NCBI RefSeq assembly: GCF_000785105.2
Contig: NZ_CP018906.1
Location: 1,550,001 to 1,614,000 of the forward strand
DNA length: 64,000 nt
Reading direction: 5' to 3'
DNA from: Lentilactobacillus curieae
GTDB taxonomy: Bacteria; Bacillota; Bacilli; Lactobacillales; Lactobacillaceae
The notes under the pieces are model-generated. The model did no database searches and had not been told where the DNA came from. It saw only the letters and a list, made by a program, of their open reading frames with translations. Both the position numbers and the translations under genes were made by a program. Below, one piece after another: positions 62,965 through 64,000 of the stretch. How positions within the stretch are numbered: position 1 is the stretch's first letter; each line of letters opens with the position of its first letter.

Positions 62965-64000
62965 TTAATTGAAACTTTCTAATTCGATACTCTTTTCTTC
63001 CCAGGTATCTTCTGTTTTGCTAATTTCAACTTCAATTTCACTTAATTTAGTCTGCAAGTCGGCTGACTTTTGGACATCGTTAAAGTTCTCGGGAAGGGTC
63101 ATTTGCGTTTCAATCTCAGACTTTTGATTATTAAGGTCGTCGATTTGTTCTTCTAATGCGGCGACTTCTCTGGTTAATTTTCTGAGCTGCTTTTGTGCTT
63201 CTTTATTGTTTTGATAATTTTGCTTATCAGTGGTTGCGGGTTTGTCATGTAGATGGGGATTTTTTGCAAGTTCTTTTTGCTCTTCACGCTCTTTATATGC
63301 ATCCTGTTCAGCTTTTTTATCTACATAATAATTATAATTTCCAAGATAAATTTTACTTCCATCTGCAGAAATTTCAATTGTAGAAGTAGCTAATTGGTTA
63401 ATGAAATAACGGTCGTGAGAAACGAACAAGATGGTACCATCAAATGACTTTAACGCCTTTTCTAATACTTCTCGGCTGTCTATGTCCAAATGGTTAGTTG
63501 GTTCGTCTAAAATTAGGAAGTTATTATGTTGCATCGCTAACTTTGTTAACAATAGTCGAGCTTTTTCGCCACCTGATAAATCGGCAACTAGTTTATCAAC
63601 ATCATCGCCGGAGAAAAGAAAGCTCCCTAAGATACTTCGAATATCGCCTTCGTTAGTGGTGGGATGATCGTCCCAGAGTTCATTTAAGACTTTTTTACCA
63701 CGGTGCAAATTCTGCTGTTCCTGGTCATAGTAACCCACATCGACGCCAGTTCCATAGTGAGAAGAACCCTTGATGAACGGAATCTTTCCCAGAATGCTTT
63801 TGAGTAACGTTGATTTTCCAACACCATTTGGACCAACAATGGCAATCGCTTGATTTCGTTTAACTTCAAAATTAACGGGTTCGCTTAAGATGTGGTCGTA
63901 GCCGATTGCCGCGTTAGTCACCTTGAGCACGTTTTCACCGCTTTTCTTACTTGGGGTAAACGCAAAGCGGGCTACTTTTGTGTAGTCGACGGGCTTCTCA
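62965..64000 (-). CDS. ABC-F family ATPase, 3' part
   Basis: The frame is open to the window edge, so the N-terminal ABC domain lies outside. What is present is the interdomain end, the second ABC domain and a C-terminal coiled coil. The second ABC domain has Walker A GPNGVGKSTLLKS, signature LSGGEKARLLL, Walker B LILDEPTNHLD and the VSHDR switch. The coiled coil contains LRKLTREVAALEEQIDDLNN. ABC-F proteins act on ribosomes and lack membrane domains. The subtype (YdiF/Uup/EttA-like or resistance type) cannot be fixed. Confidence 0.88.
   Translation of the reverse strand, partial: EKPVDYTKVARFAFTPSKKSGENVLKVTNAAIGYDHILSEPVNFEVKRNQAIAIVGPNGVGKSTLLKSILGKIPFIKGSSHYGTGVDVGYYDQEQQNLHRGKKVLNELWDDHPTTNEGDIRSILGSFLFSGDDVDKLVADLSGGEKARLLLTKLAMQHNNFLILDEPTNHLDIDSREVLEKALKSFDGTILFVSHDRYFINQLATSTIEISADGSKIYLGNYNYYVDKKAEQDAYKEREEQKELAKNPHLHDKPATTDKQNYQNNKEAQKQLRKLTREVAALEEQIDDLNNQKSEIETQMTLPENFNDVQKSADLQTKLSEIEVEISKTEDTWEEKSIELESFN

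Overview
The window is a stretch of a low-GC Gram-positive chromosome, most likely a lactobacillus (family Lactobacillaceae; genus not resolved). Pointers are the Bacilli gene order cysS-mrnC-rlmB-yacP-sigma factor-rpmG-secE-nusG-rplKA-rplJL, frequent TTG/GTG starts with strong GGAGG sites, helveticin J-like proteins, PepC, type-2 GalT, a mannose-family PTS and a D-2-hydroxyacid dehydrogenase.

Region 1 (1-1420) is core: the end of a SprT-like gene, homoserine kinase, and tRNA-Leu(AAG) with its own promoter and terminator. Region 2 (about 1430-17600) is an accessory island that starts right after the tRNA. It looks like a prophage stripped down to its late regulator (RinA/ArpU family), an ImmA-like peptidase, a 44-residue possible repressor tail, two broken small-terminase remnants, and a lysis cassette (small phage protein, holin, GH25 endolysin, XhlA-like membrane protein). 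No integrase, replication, capsid or tail-assembly gene is present. In their place are five modules with the same layout: a direct-repeat box GATGCGAC-N3-GATGCGAC, a -10 hexamer 18-19 bp downstream, an effector gene without a signal peptide, and then a convergent gene for an exported SH3-like wall protein. Four effectors are helveticin J-like bacteriocins (two intact, two frameshifted). The fifth is an SH3 x3-metallophosphoesterase. One box lies 2 bp after the ArpU-type gene, where the late promoter of such phages is expected. My reading is that a phage late regulator drives cytoplasmic antibacterial effectors that are released by phage lysis proteins, while the exported partners, read from their own promoters, protect the non-lysing population. 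The layout is seen in the sequence; the function is inference.

Region 3 (17.8-32.3 kb) is core metabolism: a HAD phosphatase with a mannose-family PTS (EIIA, EIIB, EIIC, EIID), an LCP wall-polymer ligase, two transporters, phosphoglycerate mutase, PepC, RpiA, dUTPase, RadA, a PIN-TRAM membrane protein and GltX. Region 4 (32.3-40.6 kb) is translation and transcription: CysS, Mini-III, RlmB, YacP, a SigH-like factor, L33, SecE, NusG, an alpha/beta hydrolase, L11, L1, L10 and L7/L12, with an L10 leader and L1-like sites. Region 5 (40.7-48.3 kb) holds MprF, the Leloir genes galK-galE-galT and a D-2-hydroxyacid dehydrogenase. Region 6 (48.4-51.97 kb) is nrdHEF on the minus strand with a pair of NrdR-like boxes. 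Region 7 (52.0-64 kb) is a plus-strand housekeeping run: methyltransferase, TadA, SRP RNA, DnaX, EbfC, RecR, YaaL, Tmk, DarA, HolB, YabA, RsmI, acyl-ACP thioesterase, TsaB-RimI-TsaD. It ends with the 3' part of an ABC-F gene on the minus strand.
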